NCBI RefSeq assembly: GCF_002875705.1
Contig: NZ_MCZZ01000130.1
Span: forward strand, 104,399 to 168,398
DNA: 64,000 nt
DNA from: Vibrio sp. 10N.261.45.E2
GTDB taxonomy: Bacteria; Pseudomonadota; Gammaproteobacteria; Enterobacterales; Vibrionaceae
Direction of reading: 5' to 3'
Part shown: in pieces, positions 36,209-46,029 of the stretch
Layout: each line of letters begins with the position of its first letter
Position numbering within the stretch: the first letter of the stretch is position 1
The notes under the pieces: generated by a model
Database searches by the model: none
The model's input: only the letters and a program-made list of their open reading frames with translations
What the model was told of the DNA's origin: nothing
Program-made: the position numbers and the translations under genes

Positions 36209-39025
36209 CTAGTTCTTAAGTAGGGTCAAAGCGTCGTCAACTAACGCTTTTTGTTGTTTCAAGTGTACCGACATATAGCCAACAGCTGGTGATGCTGATG
36301 CAGGACGACCTGCATATTGAATATCAGCACCCACTGGGATAGCAGCTCGGAAATTATGCTGGCTACTGTACCAAGCACCTTGGTTTTGTGGCTCTTCTTG
36401 ACACCAAACGTAATCGACTACATTTGTGTACTGTGCGATGGCAGCTCTCACGTCCTCGTAAGGGAACGGGTAAAGTTGCTCGATACGCACAATAGCGACA
36501 TCGTCTTGCTCGTTCTTGCGTCTTTGATCAAGTAGGTCAAAGTAAACCTTACCTGAACAGAACACGACGCGTTTTACGTTCTCAGGTACCAGATCATCAA
36601 TTTCTGCGATAGCTGGTTGGAACGTGCCTTCTGCCAAATCTTCAAGAGAAGAAGTACACAGAGGGTGACGAAGCAATGACTTAGGTGACATTACAATCAG
36701 TGGACGACGCATTGGTCGAACAACCTGACGACGAATCATGTGGTAAACCTGGGCTGGCGTTGAAGGAACAACAACCTGCATATTTTGTTCAGCACATAAC
36801 TGAAGGTAACGCTCAAGACGTGCAGAAGAGTGCTCTGGGCCTTGACCTTCATAACCGTGAGGAAGCAGCATAGTTAGCCCACATAGACGTGCCCACTTTT
36901 GCTCGCCTGACGAAATAAATTGATCGATAACAACTTGTGCACCGTTTGCGAAGTCACCAAATTGTGCTTCCCAAAGGGTGAGACCGCTTGGCTCTGCTGT
37001 TGCGTAACCATACTCAAATGCCAGTACCGCTTCTTCAGACAATACCGAGTCAAACACTTGGAATGGCCCTTGCTTGTCATGGATGTTCGCAAGAGGAACA
37101 TACGTGCTTGCATCTGATTGGTTGTGCAGTACTGAGTGACGGTGGAAGAACGTACCACGGCCTGAATCTTGGCCAGAGATACGAATACGCTTACCATCAT
37201 CAACAAGTGTTGCGTAAGCCAGAGTTTCCGCCATACCCCAATCGACTTGTTTCTCACCATTCACCATGGCAGTACGATCGTTGTAAAGTTTGTTTACTCG
37301 ACTTTGAAGCTTATGGCTGTCTGGGTATTGGCAAAGTTTGGTACCAAGCTCTTTGAGGCGCTCGATATCAACCTTATTATCCCATTCGATATTCCAGTCG
37401 TGGCCTAGGTAAGGAGACCAATCTACTGAGTGAAGTGCCATTGGGCGCCACTCTTTAACCACAACTTCACCGTGATCAAGTGCATCACGATATTCGTTAA
37501 CCAGTTGAGTTGCCGTATCAATACCAAACTCACCGCGCTCCATTAGCACGTCAGCATAAAGCTTACGTGGTGTTGGGTGCTTCTTGATTTTTTGGTACAT
37601 CAAAGGCTGTGTTGCATTCGGCTCATCGGCTTCATTGTGACCGTGGCGACGGTAACAAACCAAATCGATAACAACATCACGCTTAAACGTATTACGGTAA
37701 TCTAGTGCAAGGCGCGCTACGAAAGCGACCGCTTCTGGGTCATCAGAGTTAACGTGGAAAATCGGAGCCTGAACCATCTTCGCGATATCGGTACAGTACA
37801 TCGTAGAACGCGTATCGCGAGGGTTAGACGTTGTGAAACCAACTTGGTTGTTTACAACGATACGAACCGTACCACCCACGCAGAAACCACGCGCTTGAGA
37901 CATGTTAAACGTCTCTTGAACTACACCCTGACCCGCGATAGCTGAATCACCGTGGATAGTAATAGGAAGTACACGGCTACCATCATTATCACCAAGGCGA
38001 TCTTGACGTGCACGTACTGAACCGATAACTACCGGGTTTACGATTTCTAAGTGAGATGGGTTAAATGCTAGTGCTAAGTGAACGTTGCCGCCTGGCGTTG
38101 CAAAATCCGCAGAGAAACCTTGGTGGTATTTCACATCACCAGTACCCCACGTGTCGTCGTGCTTGCCCGCAAACTCGTCAAACAGGTCTTGTGGCTTTTT
38201 ACCAAGCACGTTGACCAACATGTTTAGACGACCACGGTGAGCCATACCAACAACAACTTCACGCATGCCTTGTCCGCCAGCATGACGAATAATTTCTTTC
38301 GTCATTGGGATAAGAGCATCACCACCTTCCAACGAGAAGCGTTTTGCGCCTGGGAATTTTGCACCAAGATAGCGCTCAAGACCTTCAGCAGCAGTTAGCT
38401 CTTCTAGGAAAGCTTGCTTTTCTTCTTTATTGAAAGAGGGTTGACCAGATACAGACTCTAAGCGTTGTTGAATCCAACGCTTTTGCTCTGTATTTGTCAT
38501 GTGCATGTATTCAGCACCAATAGAGCCACAATAAGTTTGCTTTAGAGATTTGTAGAGATCTTTAAGCACCATCGTCTCTTGGCCAATGGCGTAAGAGCCG
38601 ACGTTAAACGTCTCATTGAGGTCATCTTCGGTAAGAGTGTGGAAAGAAGGGGCCAGTTCATCAACTGTCGCTCTTTTCCATAAACCTAGGGGGTCTAGAT
38701 TTGCTGCTTGATGCCCTCGGAATCGATAGGCATTAATAAGTTGCAGAACTTTTACTTGTTTCGCATCGACATCTGGATCACTAACTTGGACACTGTAATG
38801 CTTTGTTTCTTGAGCGAGTCGACGGAAGTATTCACGAACACGAGAGTGTGGTTGTTCCACTGTCTCTGAAGCCTGCACAGGCAGTTCTTCAAAAACACTT
38901 CTCCATTCGTCACTTACCGAATCTGGGTCACTTAGATACAGTTCATAGAGTTCTTCTACGTACGTTGCATTGGCGCCAGCCAAGTGTGAAGACTCGAGCC
39001 ATGCCTTCATCACGCCGTTGTGCAT
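36209..39025 (-). CDS. sucA: 2-oxoglutarate dehydrogenase E1 component
   Basis: Thiamine diphosphate-dependent decarboxylase of 2-oxoglutarate. The 938-residue protein starts HNGVMKAWLESSHLAGANAT, followed by the E1 N-terminal motif YVEELYELYLSDPDSV. The ThDP and active-site regions are visible in GMAHRGRLNMLVNVLGK, IHGDSAIAGQGVVQE and CYRRHGHNEADEP. The transketolase-like C-terminal half has EFGYATAEP-type sequence (FEYGYATAEPSGLTLWEAQF). It follows sdhB after a hairpin that may attenuate transcription. Confidence 0.98.
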   Translation of the reverse strand: MHNGVMKAWLESSHLAGANATYVEELYELYLSDPDSVSDEWRSVFEELPVQASETVEQPHSRVREYFRRLAQETKHYSVQVSDPDVDAKQVKVLQLINAYRFRGHQAANLDPLGLWKRATVDELAPSFHTLTEDDLNETFNVGSYAIGQETMVLKDLYKSLKQTYCGSIGAEYMHMTNTEQKRWIQQRLESVSGQPSFNKEEKQAFLEELTAAEGLERYLGAKFPGAKRFSLEGGDALIPMTKEIIRHAGGQGMREVVVGMAHRGRLNMLVNVLGKKPQDLFDEFAGKHDDTWGTGDVKYHQGFSADFATPGGNVHLALAFNPSHLEIVNPVVIGSVRARQDRLGDNDGSRVLPITIHGDSAIAGQGVVQETFNMSQARGFCVGGTVRIVVNNQVGFTTSNPRDTRSTMYCTDIAKMVQAPIFHVNSDDPEAVAFVARLALDYRNTFKRDVVIDLVCYRRHGHNEADEPNATQPLMYQKIKKHPTPRKLYADVLMERGEFGIDTATQLVNEYRDALDHGEVVVKEWRPMALHSVDWSPYLGHDWNIEWDNKVDIERLKELGTKLCQYPDSHKLQSRVNKLYNDRTAMVNGEKQVDWGMAETLAYATLVDDGKRIRISGQDSGRGTFFHRHSVLHNQSDASTYVPLANIHDKQGPFQVFDSVLSEEAVLAFEYGYATAEPSGLTLWEAQFGDFANGAQVVIDQFISSGEQKWARLCGLTMLLPHGYEGQGPEHSSARLERYLQLCAEQNMQVVVPSTPAQVYHMIRRQVVRPMRRPLIVMSPKSLLRHPLCTSSLEDLAEGTFQPAIAEIDDLVPENVKRVVFCSGKVYFDLLDQRRKNEQDDVAIVRIEQLYPFPYEDVRAAIAQYTNVVDYVWCQEEPQNQGAWYSSQHNFRAAIPVGADIQYAGRPASASPAVGYMSVHLKQQKALVDDALTLLKN

Positions 39026-39079
39026 ATTTTCCCTTAACCAGTAGTTTTCACGTTTGCTGCGGTCTATGCCGAGCTATTA

Positions 39080-39112
39080 AAAGGCCGCCCCAAAACTTCT
39101 AGGGCGGCAATT
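39080..39112 (-). terminator. Hairpin / attenuator between sdhB and sucA
   Basis: GCCGCCC / GGGCGGC stem with an 11-nt loop is followed by CTTTTAAT on the minus strand. It may partially terminate sdhCDAB ahead of sucA. Confidence 0.5.
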
Positions 39113-39122
39113 TTTATATAAC

Positions 39123-39836
39123 TTAAACCGAACGATTCACTAGCATGGTCTTGATGTGACCAATCGCTTTCGTCGGATTTAATCCCTTAGGACAAACACT
39201 TACACAATTCATGATGCCATGGCAACGAAAAACGCTAAATGCATCATCAAGATCGGACAAACGTTCGTCTGTCGCAGTATCTCGGCTATCAATTAGCCAA
39301 CGGTACGCTGCAAGCAGGCCTGCTGGTCCGATGAATTTGTCAGGGTTCCACCAGAACGATGGGCATGACGTTGTACAACATGCACACATGATACATTCGT
39401 ACAATCCATCTAAATGAGCACGCTCATCAGGGCTTTGTAAGTTTTCACGAGCCGGTGGCACATTGCCATCAGACACTAAGAATGGCTTCACTTTTTCGTA
39501 GTTATCGTAGAACTGAGTCATGTCTACAATCAGGTCACGAACAACCGGTAAGCCAGGCAATGGACGAATCACAATCTTGTCTTGGCCCGAAAGCGCAGAC
39601 AACGGAGTGATACAAGCCAGGCCGTTTTTACCGTTCATGTTCAAACCATCCGAGCCACATACACCTTCACGGCATGAGCGACGGAATGCGATCGTTGGAT
39701 CTTGCTCTTTCAACAGAATAAGCGCATCCAAAAGCATCATGTCTGAACCTTCATCCACTTCTAGAGTGTATTCCTTCATATAAGGCTTCTGGTCGACATC
39801 TGGATTGTAACGGTATAAAGAGAAATTCAGTTTCAT
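39123..39836 (-). CDS. sdhB: Succinate dehydrogenase iron-sulfur subunit
   Basis: Electron-transfer subunit of complex II with three Fe-S clusters. The 237-residue protein has the plant-type [2Fe-2S] ligands in CREGVCGSDGLNMNGKNGLAC (written as CREGVCGSD and NGKNGLAC) and two C-terminal cysteine groups, CIMCACCTTSCP and CHGIMNCVSVCPKG. I chose the ATG at 39836, with AGGAG 8 bases upstream, rather than the ATG two codons earlier, which is too close to that site. It lies 12 bases after sdhA. Confidence 0.98.
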   Translation of the reverse strand: MKLNFSLYRYNPDVDQKPYMKEYTLEVDEGSDMMLLDALILLKEQDPTIAFRRSCREGVCGSDGLNMNGKNGLACITPLSALSGQDKIVIRPLPGLPVVRDLIVDMTQFYDNYEKVKPFLVSDGNVPPARENLQSPDERAHLDGLYECIMCACCTTSCPSFWWNPDKFIGPAGLLAAYRWLIDSRDTATDERLSDLDDAFSVFRCHGIMNCVSVCPKGLNPTKAIGHIKTMLVNRSV

Positions 39837-39848
39837 GGTCATATCTCC

Positions 39849-41615
39849 TTAGTACGTACGTGCTTTTGGTGGGAACGCTTCACGATGGATAGGCTCCATG
39901 TTTACACCACGCTTAGTCATGCTCTCTGACTCTGGGTTATAAAGTGAGTGGCATAGCCATTGCTCATCATCACGGTCAGGGAAATCGAATCGAGCGTGTG
40001 CGCCACGGCTCTCTGTACGGAAGTTTGCAGCAACAGCCGTCGCGAATGCCGTTTCCATCAAGTTTTCAAGCTCTAAACACTCGATACGTTGAGTGTTGAA
40101 CTCTGTAGACTTATCAGATAGATGTGCATTCTTCAGACGCTCGCGAATTGCTTTAAGCTCTTCTAGGCCTTCAGCCATTGCTTTACCTTCACGGAATACC
40201 GAGAAGTTATTCTGCATACATTGCTGAAGATCTTTACGGATTTGTGCTGGGTCTTCGCCGTCAGTGCTGTTTTCCCAACGGTTGTAACGCTCTAGAGAAC
40301 GTTCAATGTCAGCTTCAGTTGCTGGCTTAGCTTCTTCTTGCTTCTTCAGTGTCTCACCTAGGTGTAGACCTGTCGCACGACCAAATACCACCAAATCAAG
40401 CAGTGAGTTACCACCTAGACGGTTAGCGCCGTGTACTGATACTGATGCGATTTCACCACAAGCAAATAGACCTTGGATTTCAACATCGCTGCCGTCTTCA
40501 GTTTGCTTAATAGCTTGGCCAGAAACTTGTGTTGGGACACCACCCATCATGTAGTGACATGTAGGGATTACTGGAATTGGCTCTTTCACTGGATCAACGT
40601 GAGCAAAGGTACGAGACAGTTCACATACACCAGGAAGACGAGATTCAAGTGTCTCTTTACCTAAGTGATCAAGCTTCAGCTTGATATGTGGACCCCAAGG
40701 GCCATCGCAACCGCGACCTTCACGGATTTCAACCATCATTGAACGTGCAACAACATCACGACCCGCTAAGTCTTTAGCGTTTGGTGCGTAACGTTCCATG
40801 AAGCGTTCGCCGTCTTTATTGAGAAGGTAACCACCTTCACCACGACAACCTTCCGTTACCAATACACCTGCGCCAGCGATACCCGTTGGGTGGAACTGCC
40901 ACATTTCGATGTCTTGCATAGGAACGCCAGCACGAATCGCCATACCAACACCGTCACCAGTGTTGATGTGAGCGTTAGTTGTAGAAGCGTAGATACGACC
41001 AGCACCACCAGTAGCAAGGATTGTTGCCTTCGCTTTGAAGTAGCAAACTTCGCCCGTTTCCATACAAAGCGCAGTTGTACCTAAGATTGCACCATCTTCG
41101 TTCTTAACAAGATCCAGTGCATACCACTCAGAGAAAACTGTCGTTTTGTGTTTAATGTTTTGCTGGTAAAGCGTATGAAGCAGTGCGTGACCAGTACGGT
41201 CGGCTGCAGCTGCGGTACGAGCCGCTTGCTCACCACCAAAGTTTTTCGATTGACCACCGAAAGGACGTTGGTAAATAGTACCGTTCTCAAAACGAGAGAA
41301 AGGTAGGCCCATTTTTTCAAGTTCGATTACTGATTCAGGACCATTTTTACACATGTACTCAATAGCATCTTGGTCACCGATGTAATCAGAACCTTTTACG
41401 GTGTCGTACATGTGCTGCTCCCAATGGTCTTCATGCGCGTTACCAAGAGCAACAGTGATGCCGCCTTGCGCAGAAACCGTATGAGAACGAGTAGGGAAAA
41501 CTTTAGAAAGCAATGCACAAGATAGGCCTTGCTCAGAAATTTGCAGTGCGGCACGCATACCTGCACCACCAGCGCCGATAACTACGGCATCAAACTCACG
41601 AACAGGAATAGTCAC
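39849..41615 (-). CDS. sdhA: Succinate dehydrogenase flavoprotein subunit
   Basis: Oxidises succinate to fumarate with covalently bound FAD. The 588-residue protein has the dinucleotide-binding motif [13 protein letters not shown] at 11-23 and the flavinylated histidine in [11 protein letters not shown] (about H45). Substrate-site blocks such as QFHPTGI and the catalytic arginine region [15 protein letters not shown] are present. The start is GTG, directly after the sdhD stop. Confidence 0.98.
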   Translation of the reverse strand: MTIPVREFDAVVIGAGGAGMRAALQISEQGLSCALLSKVFPTRSHTVSAQGGITVALGNAHEDHWEQHMYDTVKGSDYIGDQDAIEYMCKNGPESVIELEKMGLPFSRFENGTIYQRPFGGQSKNFGGEQAARTAAAADRTGHALLHTLYQQNIKHKTTVFSEWYALDLVKNEDGAILGTTALCMETGEVCYFKAKATILATGGAGRIYASTTNAHINTGDGVGMAIRAGVPMQDIEMWQFHPTGIAGAGVLVTEGCRGEGGYLLNKDGERFMERYAPNAKDLAGRDVVARSMMVEIREGRGCDGPWGPHIKLKLDHLGKETLESRLPGVCELSRTFAHVDPVKEPIPVIPTCHYMMGGVPTQVSGQAIKQTEDGSDVEIQGLFACGEIASVSVHGANRLGGNSLLDLVVFGRATGLHLGETLKKQEEAKPATEADIERSLERYNRWENSTDGEDPAQIRKDLQQCMQNNFSVFREGKAMAEGLEELKAIRERLKNAHLSDKSTEFNTQRIECLELENLMETAFATAVAANFRTESRGAHARFDFPDRDDEQWLCHSLYNPESESMTKRGVNMEPIHREAFPPKARTY

Positions 41616-41963
41616 TTACGCACCCCACAAAATAAACAGACCAGAGAAGAAATATCCAAGAAGAACTGCAACAACACCGACTTGAAGACCAACACGCAAT
41701 TTTGCGCATTTGATGTAGTCAGTTAGTACTTGCCATAGGCCGATCCACGCATGAACCAAAACAGAAGTAAGCGCTAACATGGTGAAGACTTTAGTGAATG
41801 TTCCACCAAAGAATTGCGTCCAAGATGCGTAAGAGATATCACCAGAGAAAGCGCAGAAGCTTACTAGGTAGATAGTGTAAAGCGTCATAATGATGGCAGT
41901 TGCACGAATCAATAGATAATCGTGGACACCATTACGACCAAAAGTAGAAACGTTGTTTACCAT
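41616..41963 (-). CDS. sdhD: Succinate dehydrogenase membrane anchor SdhD
   Basis: Hydrophobic anchor holding heme b and the quinone site with SdhC. Three membrane helices are predicted in 115 residues. The conserved helix LVHAWIGLWQVLTDYIK contains the histidine expected to ligate heme and the tyrosine near the quinone pocket. It overlaps the sdhC stop by 7 bases. Confidence 0.96.
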   Translation of the reverse strand: MVNNVSTFGRNGVHDYLLIRATAIIMTLYTIYLVSFCAFSGDISYASWTQFFGGTFTKVFTMLALTSVLVHAWIGLWQVLTDYIKCAKLRVGLQVGVVAVLLGYFFSGLFILWGA

Positions 41964-42349
41964 ACTAAGATCCCCGCTAGTAGAGACAATACCGCTGTTG
42001 CTGCGAATGCAACCTTAGCGCTCTTAGCGCCAGATTCCAGCTCTTCAAAGTGACCTAAGTCCATAAGAAGGTGACGAATACCACCAGCAATGTGGTAAGC
42101 CAAAGCGGTTAAAATGCCCCACAGAATAAACTTCACGAAGAAACCATCGACAATGTCGCTAGCTTCCATAAAGCCTACTGGGGATGAGAGGGAAATGGAT
42201 AGTAACCAAAGCAAAATTCCAATCGCAACAAAAGTTATCACCCCAGACACACGGTGTAGGATGGAAGCTATTGCTGTGATTGGAAAGTGGATGGTCTGTA
42301 AATCTAAATTAACAGGTCTTGTCTTTCTTTCTTTCACGGGCTTGCTCAC
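41957..42349 (-). CDS. sdhC: Succinate dehydrogenase cytochrome b556 subunit
   Basis: Larger anchor of complex II. In 130 residues the RPVNLDLQTIHFPITAIASI start matches family members and the serine/arginine segment SILHRVSG lies at the quinone site. The heme ligand is in LAYHIAGGIRHLLMDLGH. Three membrane helices are visible. The start is GTG with GGAG upstream. It heads the sdhCDAB-sucABCD cluster. Confidence 0.97.
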   Translation of the reverse strand: MSKPVKERKTRPVNLDLQTIHFPITAIASILHRVSGVITFVAIGILLWLLSISLSSPVGFMEASDIVDGFFVKFILWGILTALAYHIAGGIRHLLMDLGHFEELESGAKSAKVAFAATAVLSLLAGILVW

Positions 42350-42766
42350 TCAGCTCCATTGAGCATTATGGTCATTAAATAACCTTATGATATTGTTATG
42401 GACAAAATTTGATTGCTAACCTTCAAAATTTAACATTAACTTAACAAATAACTGAAGTTGAGCCTTAGATAATTGTAAAATAGTTGTTAACAGCTCAACT
42501 AAGAAAGACACCTCACATTTCTTCTTAGCCTTGCATTTATAAGGTTTTAACCAAACTTTTCAGCGCCACTATACGGCTCGCAACATTCTAATACAATTGA
42601 TGTAACAAATAATGCTACACAGACCAGATTTTTAACGAATTTAATGTAAAAAACACTAACAAGTGCACACAAAGCTTCAGAAAAATTGACTTTCCCACGT
42701 AAGACCAGTAAAAAAATGGCACATAAACATCCTGGACGGATTAAATAATAAACAAAGGAGATTGTT
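42350..42766. other. Divergent sdhC-gltA control region
   Basis: This 417-base AT-rich region has no gene. It must contain the sdhC and gltA promoters, and holds an ArcA-like site at 42431-42445. No riboswitch or terminator is seen. Confidence 0.6.
42431..42445 (-). promoter_or_regulatory. ArcA-box-like site upstream of sdhC
   Basis: On the minus strand GTTAAGTTAATGTTA matches 13 of 15 positions of the ArcA consensus GTTAATTAAATGTTA, including both GTTA direct repeats. It is 82 bases before the sdhC start. ArcA repression of sdh and gltA is known in E. coli. Confidence 0.55.
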
Positions 42767-44056
42767 ATGGCGGATAAGAAAGCTACCCTTCACATTGAAG
42801 GTCAAGCGCCAATCGAGCTGCCGATTACAGAAGGTGTACTTGGTACTCCAGTGATCGATGTTCGTACACTAGGTTCTAATGGTTTTTTCACTTTTGACCC
42901 TGGTTTTCTTGCCACTGCATCCTGTGAGTCTCAAATCACTTTTATTGACGGTGGAAAAGGTATTCTTTTACATCGTGGTTATCCAATTGACCAACTTGCC
43001 AATAACGCTGATTACTTAGAAGTGTGTTACATACTTCTTTACGGTGAAGCCCCATCTCGAGCTGAATACGAAAAGTTCAAGACTACCGTGACACGTCACA
43101 CTATGGTGCATGAGCAAATCGCTAGTTTCTTCCACGGCTTCCGTCGTGACGCTCACCCTATGGCTGTTATGTGTGGTGTTGTAGGCGCTCTAGCGGCGTT
43201 CTACCACGACTCACTTGATATCAACAACGATACACACCGTGAAATTGTGGCATACCGCCTAATTTCAAAAATGCCAACACTGGCAGCAATGTGTTACAAA
43301 TATTCAATCGGTCAACCGTTTATCTACCCACGTAACGACCTTGGCTACGCAGAAAACTTCTTACACATGATGTTTGCAAACCCATGTGAAGAGTATGAAG
43401 TGAACCCTATCGTTGCTCGTGCAATGGATAAAATTTTCACGCTACACGCTGATCACGAACAGAACGCTTCAACGTCTACAGTACGTCTAGCGGGTTCATC
43501 TGGTGCTAACCCATTTGCGTGTATCGCAGCTGGTATCGCATCACTTTGGGGCCCAGCGCATGGCGGTGCAAACGAAGCTTGTCTGCGCATGCTTGAAGAG
43601 ATTGGTAGCGTAGATAACATTGAAGAATACGTTGCGAAAGCAAAAGACAAAGATGACCCATTCCGTTTGATGGGCTTCGGTCACCGTGTTTACAAGAACT
43701 ACGATCCGCGTGCAACAGTAATGCGCGAAGCGTGTCACGAAGTACTTAAAGAGCTGAACATCCAAGATCCACTGCTAGATGTAGCAATGGAACTTGAGCG
43801 TATTGCTCTTTCTGATGAGTACTTTGTGTCTAAGAAGCTATACCCGAACGTAGATTTCTACTCAGGTATCATTCTGAAAGCAATCGGTATTCCAGTATCT
43901 ATGTTCACTGTAATCTTCGCGATGTCTCGTACCATCGGTTGGATTGCACACTGGAACGAAATGCACAGCGATCCAACGAACCGTATCGGTCGTCCTCGTC
44001 AGCTGTACACTGGTGAAGAACAACGTGACTTTAAAGCACTTCACGAGCGTGAATAG
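42767..44056 (+). CDS. gltA: Citrate synthase (type II)
   Basis: Condenses acetyl-CoA and oxaloacetate at the entry of the TCA cycle. The 429-residue length and N-terminal extension ([16 protein letters not shown]) mark the NADH-sensitive type II enzyme. Catalytic blocks are [15 protein letters not shown] and [13 protein letters not shown], and the conserved DFYSGI carries the aspartate. The ATG has AAAGGAG 7 bases upstream. It is monocistronic and divergent from sdhC. Confidence 0.98.
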   Translation: MADKKATLHIEGQAPIELPITEGVLGTPVIDVRTLGSNGFFTFDPGFLATASCESQITFIDGGKGILLHRGYPIDQLANNADYLEVCYILLYGEAPSRAEYEKFKTTVTRHTMVHEQIASFFHGFRRDAHPMAVMCGVVGALAAFYHDSLDINNDTHREIVAYRLISKMPTLAAMCYKYSIGQPFIYPRNDLGYAENFLHMMFANPCEEYEVNPIVARAMDKIFTLHADHEQNASTSTVRLAGSSGANPFACIAAGIASLWGPAHGGANEACLRMLEEIGSVDNIEEYVAKAKDKDDPFRLMGFGHRVYKNYDPRATVMREACHEVLKELNIQDPLLDVAMELERIALSDEYFVSKKLYPNVDFYSGIILKAIGIPVSMFTVIFAMSRTIGWIAHWNEMHSDPTNRIGRPRQLYTGEEQRDFKALHERE

Positions 44057-44076
44057 TTGCGATAAGTCATAACGTT

Positions 44077-44112
44077 AAAAAGGGTTGATGTGAAAGCATC
44101 AACCCTTTTCTT
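44077..44112 (+). terminator. Terminator of gltA (repeated hairpin family)
   Basis: AAAAGGGTTGATG / CATCAACCCTTTT stem with loop TGAAAG and a T run, almost the same as those after argS and pgm. Confidence 0.9.
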
Positions 44113-44116
44113 TTAT

Positions 44117-44164
<48 letters not shown>

Positions 44165-44276
44165 AGGTTTGAACATTAACCTAACCTCGCAACAACACTA
44201 ATCAATAGATTCCAAGCTTATCTCAAAGACGGATACAAATTTACAGTGACTCGTATCCTTCACATCACATCTGCTC

Positions 44277-45035
44277 TTAAACTGGATTGTCGATATCAAT
44301 AAACTCAACATCCAAGCCATGTTCTTTCTCTAACCATTCACCTAGCGCTTTCACACCGTAGCGCTCAGTCGCATGGTGGCCAGCAGCAAAATAGTGAATG
44401 TCTTGCTCGCGTGCTGAGTAGGTCGTGCGCTCTGAGATTTCGCCAGAGATAAATGCATCAATACCTTGAGAGGCAGCTAGCTCAATGTAATCTTGGCCAC
44501 CACCGGTGCACCAACCGACAGTCGTAATCATTTTATCTTGGTTCTCTGGCGCAATATGCAGTGGTTTTCGATTCAGAACTTGATCGATTTTTTCTGCAAA
44601 TTCAGCCCCTGTCATTGGTGCTTTTAGTTTACCAAACATGGCAACTGACTGCGGGTGTCCTTCCAAGCCACCTTCGACTTCTATCTCAAGTAACTCTGCC
44701 AATTTCGCGTTGTTGCCAAGCTCAGGATGGATATCGAGAGGTAAGTGATAACCTAGAAGATTAATGTCATTCTTAATCAGAGTACGAATGCGCTTGCCCT
44801 TCATACCTCGAATCGCTTCTGACTCGCCTTTCCAGAAAAAACCATGATGGACTAACAAAGCGTCTGCGTTCAGTTCTACCGCTTTATCAATCAAGGCTTG
44901 CGAAGCTGTCACACCAGTAACGATGCGCTTCACTTCTGTTGTGCCTTCTACTTGAAGGCCATTCGGACAGTAGTCTTTAATCTGCTGTGGCTGCAGTTTT
45001 TCGTTAAGTAGCTTTTCTAATTGTAAGTTATTCAT
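44277..45035 (-). CDS. ybgI: Nif3-like dinuclear metal-centre protein
   Basis: A 252-residue YbgI/NIF3-family protein that forms hexamers around a two-metal site; a role as GTP cyclohydrolase type 1 has been assigned in databases but is poorly proved. The metal ligands are visible in ALLVHHGFFWKGE near residue 64 and in DIHYFAAGHHATERYG near the C-terminus. Its position next to gltA echoes the E. coli neighbourhood. It is convergent with gltA and divergent from the DUF1853 gene. Confidence 0.94.
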   Translation of the reverse strand: MNNLQLEKLLNEKLQPQQIKDYCPNGLQVEGTTEVKRIVTGVTASQALIDKAVELNADALLVHHGFFWKGESEAIRGMKGKRIRTLIKNDINLLGYHLPLDIHPELGNNAKLAELLEIEVEGGLEGHPQSVAMFGKLKAPMTGAEFAEKIDQVLNRKPLHIAPENQDKMITTVGWCTGGGQDYIELAASQGIDAFISGEISERTTYSAREQDIHYFAAGHHATERYGVKALGEWLEKEHGLDVEFIDIDNPV

Positions 45036-45150
45036 TTTTATTTCCAGCTCACCTTTATAATAACGTCGTTATATCAATTTACGGGTTGAATGTCGAAAGC
45101 CCTACCACTCTGTTTGTGAACAACAGACGACTGAAGTTTACGAGGAACCG

Positions 45151-45909
45151 ATGACTGAACTGCAACGTTTTTACCAATGGGTGATTGGCTCGCCACCGCT
45201 ACTCGAAATCAAGCCGCCAATTTCTGATCTCAGTGCTTTCTCAAGCCACCAAGCACTCGACGAATCACATACTTATAATGGTAATCCTAGATTAGGCTTC
45301 CTATATCAGCACCTGTGTGAACAAGTCATCGGTGTTTCGGATAATTATTCAATCAAGCACGATGAGATTCAGATTAATGTTGAGGGAAGAACACTCGGCG
45401 CGATCGACTTTATCCTTGAAGATGTGCAAAACCAAAAGCTAGAGCATTGGGAAGTAGCAATTAAGTTTTACCTACTGCATGAACAGACATGGTTTGGTCC
45501 GAACTCTCATGACCAGTTAGACAAGAAGCTCGATAGAATGCTCAACCACCAGCTTGGTATGTCGTCTTCAACGGCCTTTCTTGAACAATACCCAGAGATC
45601 GATGTCGACTCAAAACATCTCCTCATGCAAGGTCGCCTATATACCAACCCATTCTTAGAGCAAAACGTACCTGCTACATGTTTGGGTTACGACATTAATC
45701 CAAGCCAAGTAAACGGTTTTTGGTGCTATCAAGATCAAGCTCATCTAATCACTGAAGCGCTCTACCCTCTCACTAAAGAACAATGGGCTGCTGGGACGGA
45801 TGATTTTAGCGGCAAAGCTATCACCGAGTTCGGTGATAGCTTCGTCCATGTACAAACTAAGTCGGGACAGTTCTGGTTTGTGATGCCACAAAGCTGGCCA
45901 TACGGCTAA
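45151..45909 (+). CDS. DUF1853-family protein
   Basis: A 252-residue protein of the uncharacterised DUF1853 family. The middle has the arrangement GRTLGAIDFILED followed by LEHWEVAIKFYLL, which has the spacing of a PD-(D/E)xK nuclease core (Asp, then Glu-x-x-x-Lys). NSHDQLDKKLDRMLNHQL follows. No signal peptide is seen. The function is unknown, and the nuclease-like reading is an inference from motif spacing. Confidence 0.85.
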   Translation: MTELQRFYQWVIGSPPLLEIKPPISDLSAFSSHQALDESHTYNGNPRLGFLYQHLCEQVIGVSDNYSIKHDEIQINVEGRTLGAIDFILEDVQNQKLEHWEVAIKFYLLHEQTWFGPNSHDQLDKKLDRMLNHQLGMSSSTAFLEQYPEIDVDSKHLLMQGRLYTNPFLEQNVPATCLGYDINPSQVNGFWCYQDQAHLITEALYPLTKEQWAAGTDDFSGKAITEFGDSFVHVQTKSGQFWFVMPQSWPYG

Positions 45910-45957
45910 TCCATTCGTCATTGAATTGACTTAGTCTTCGTAGATTACTGACAGACA

Positions 45958-45996
45958 AATAAAAAGGGCTGATGCATTCACATCAACCCTTCTTCT
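45958..45996 (-). terminator. Terminator of pgm (repeated hairpin family)
   Basis: On the minus strand GGGTTGATG / CATCAGCCC stem with loop TGAATG, ending TTTTTATTT. It may also slow the DUF1853 transcript in the other direction. Confidence 0.85.
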
Positions 45997-46029
45997 ATTT
46001 ACCTAACGACTCTAGTAATCGAGATTCGA

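Noticed and set aside
35535..36212. 225-codon frame antisense to sucB
   Set aside because: It is a shadow of the GC-rich lipoyl/linker-coding region of sucB, lacks a ribosome site and has the repetitive Ala/Ser-rich composition of a mirrored frame.
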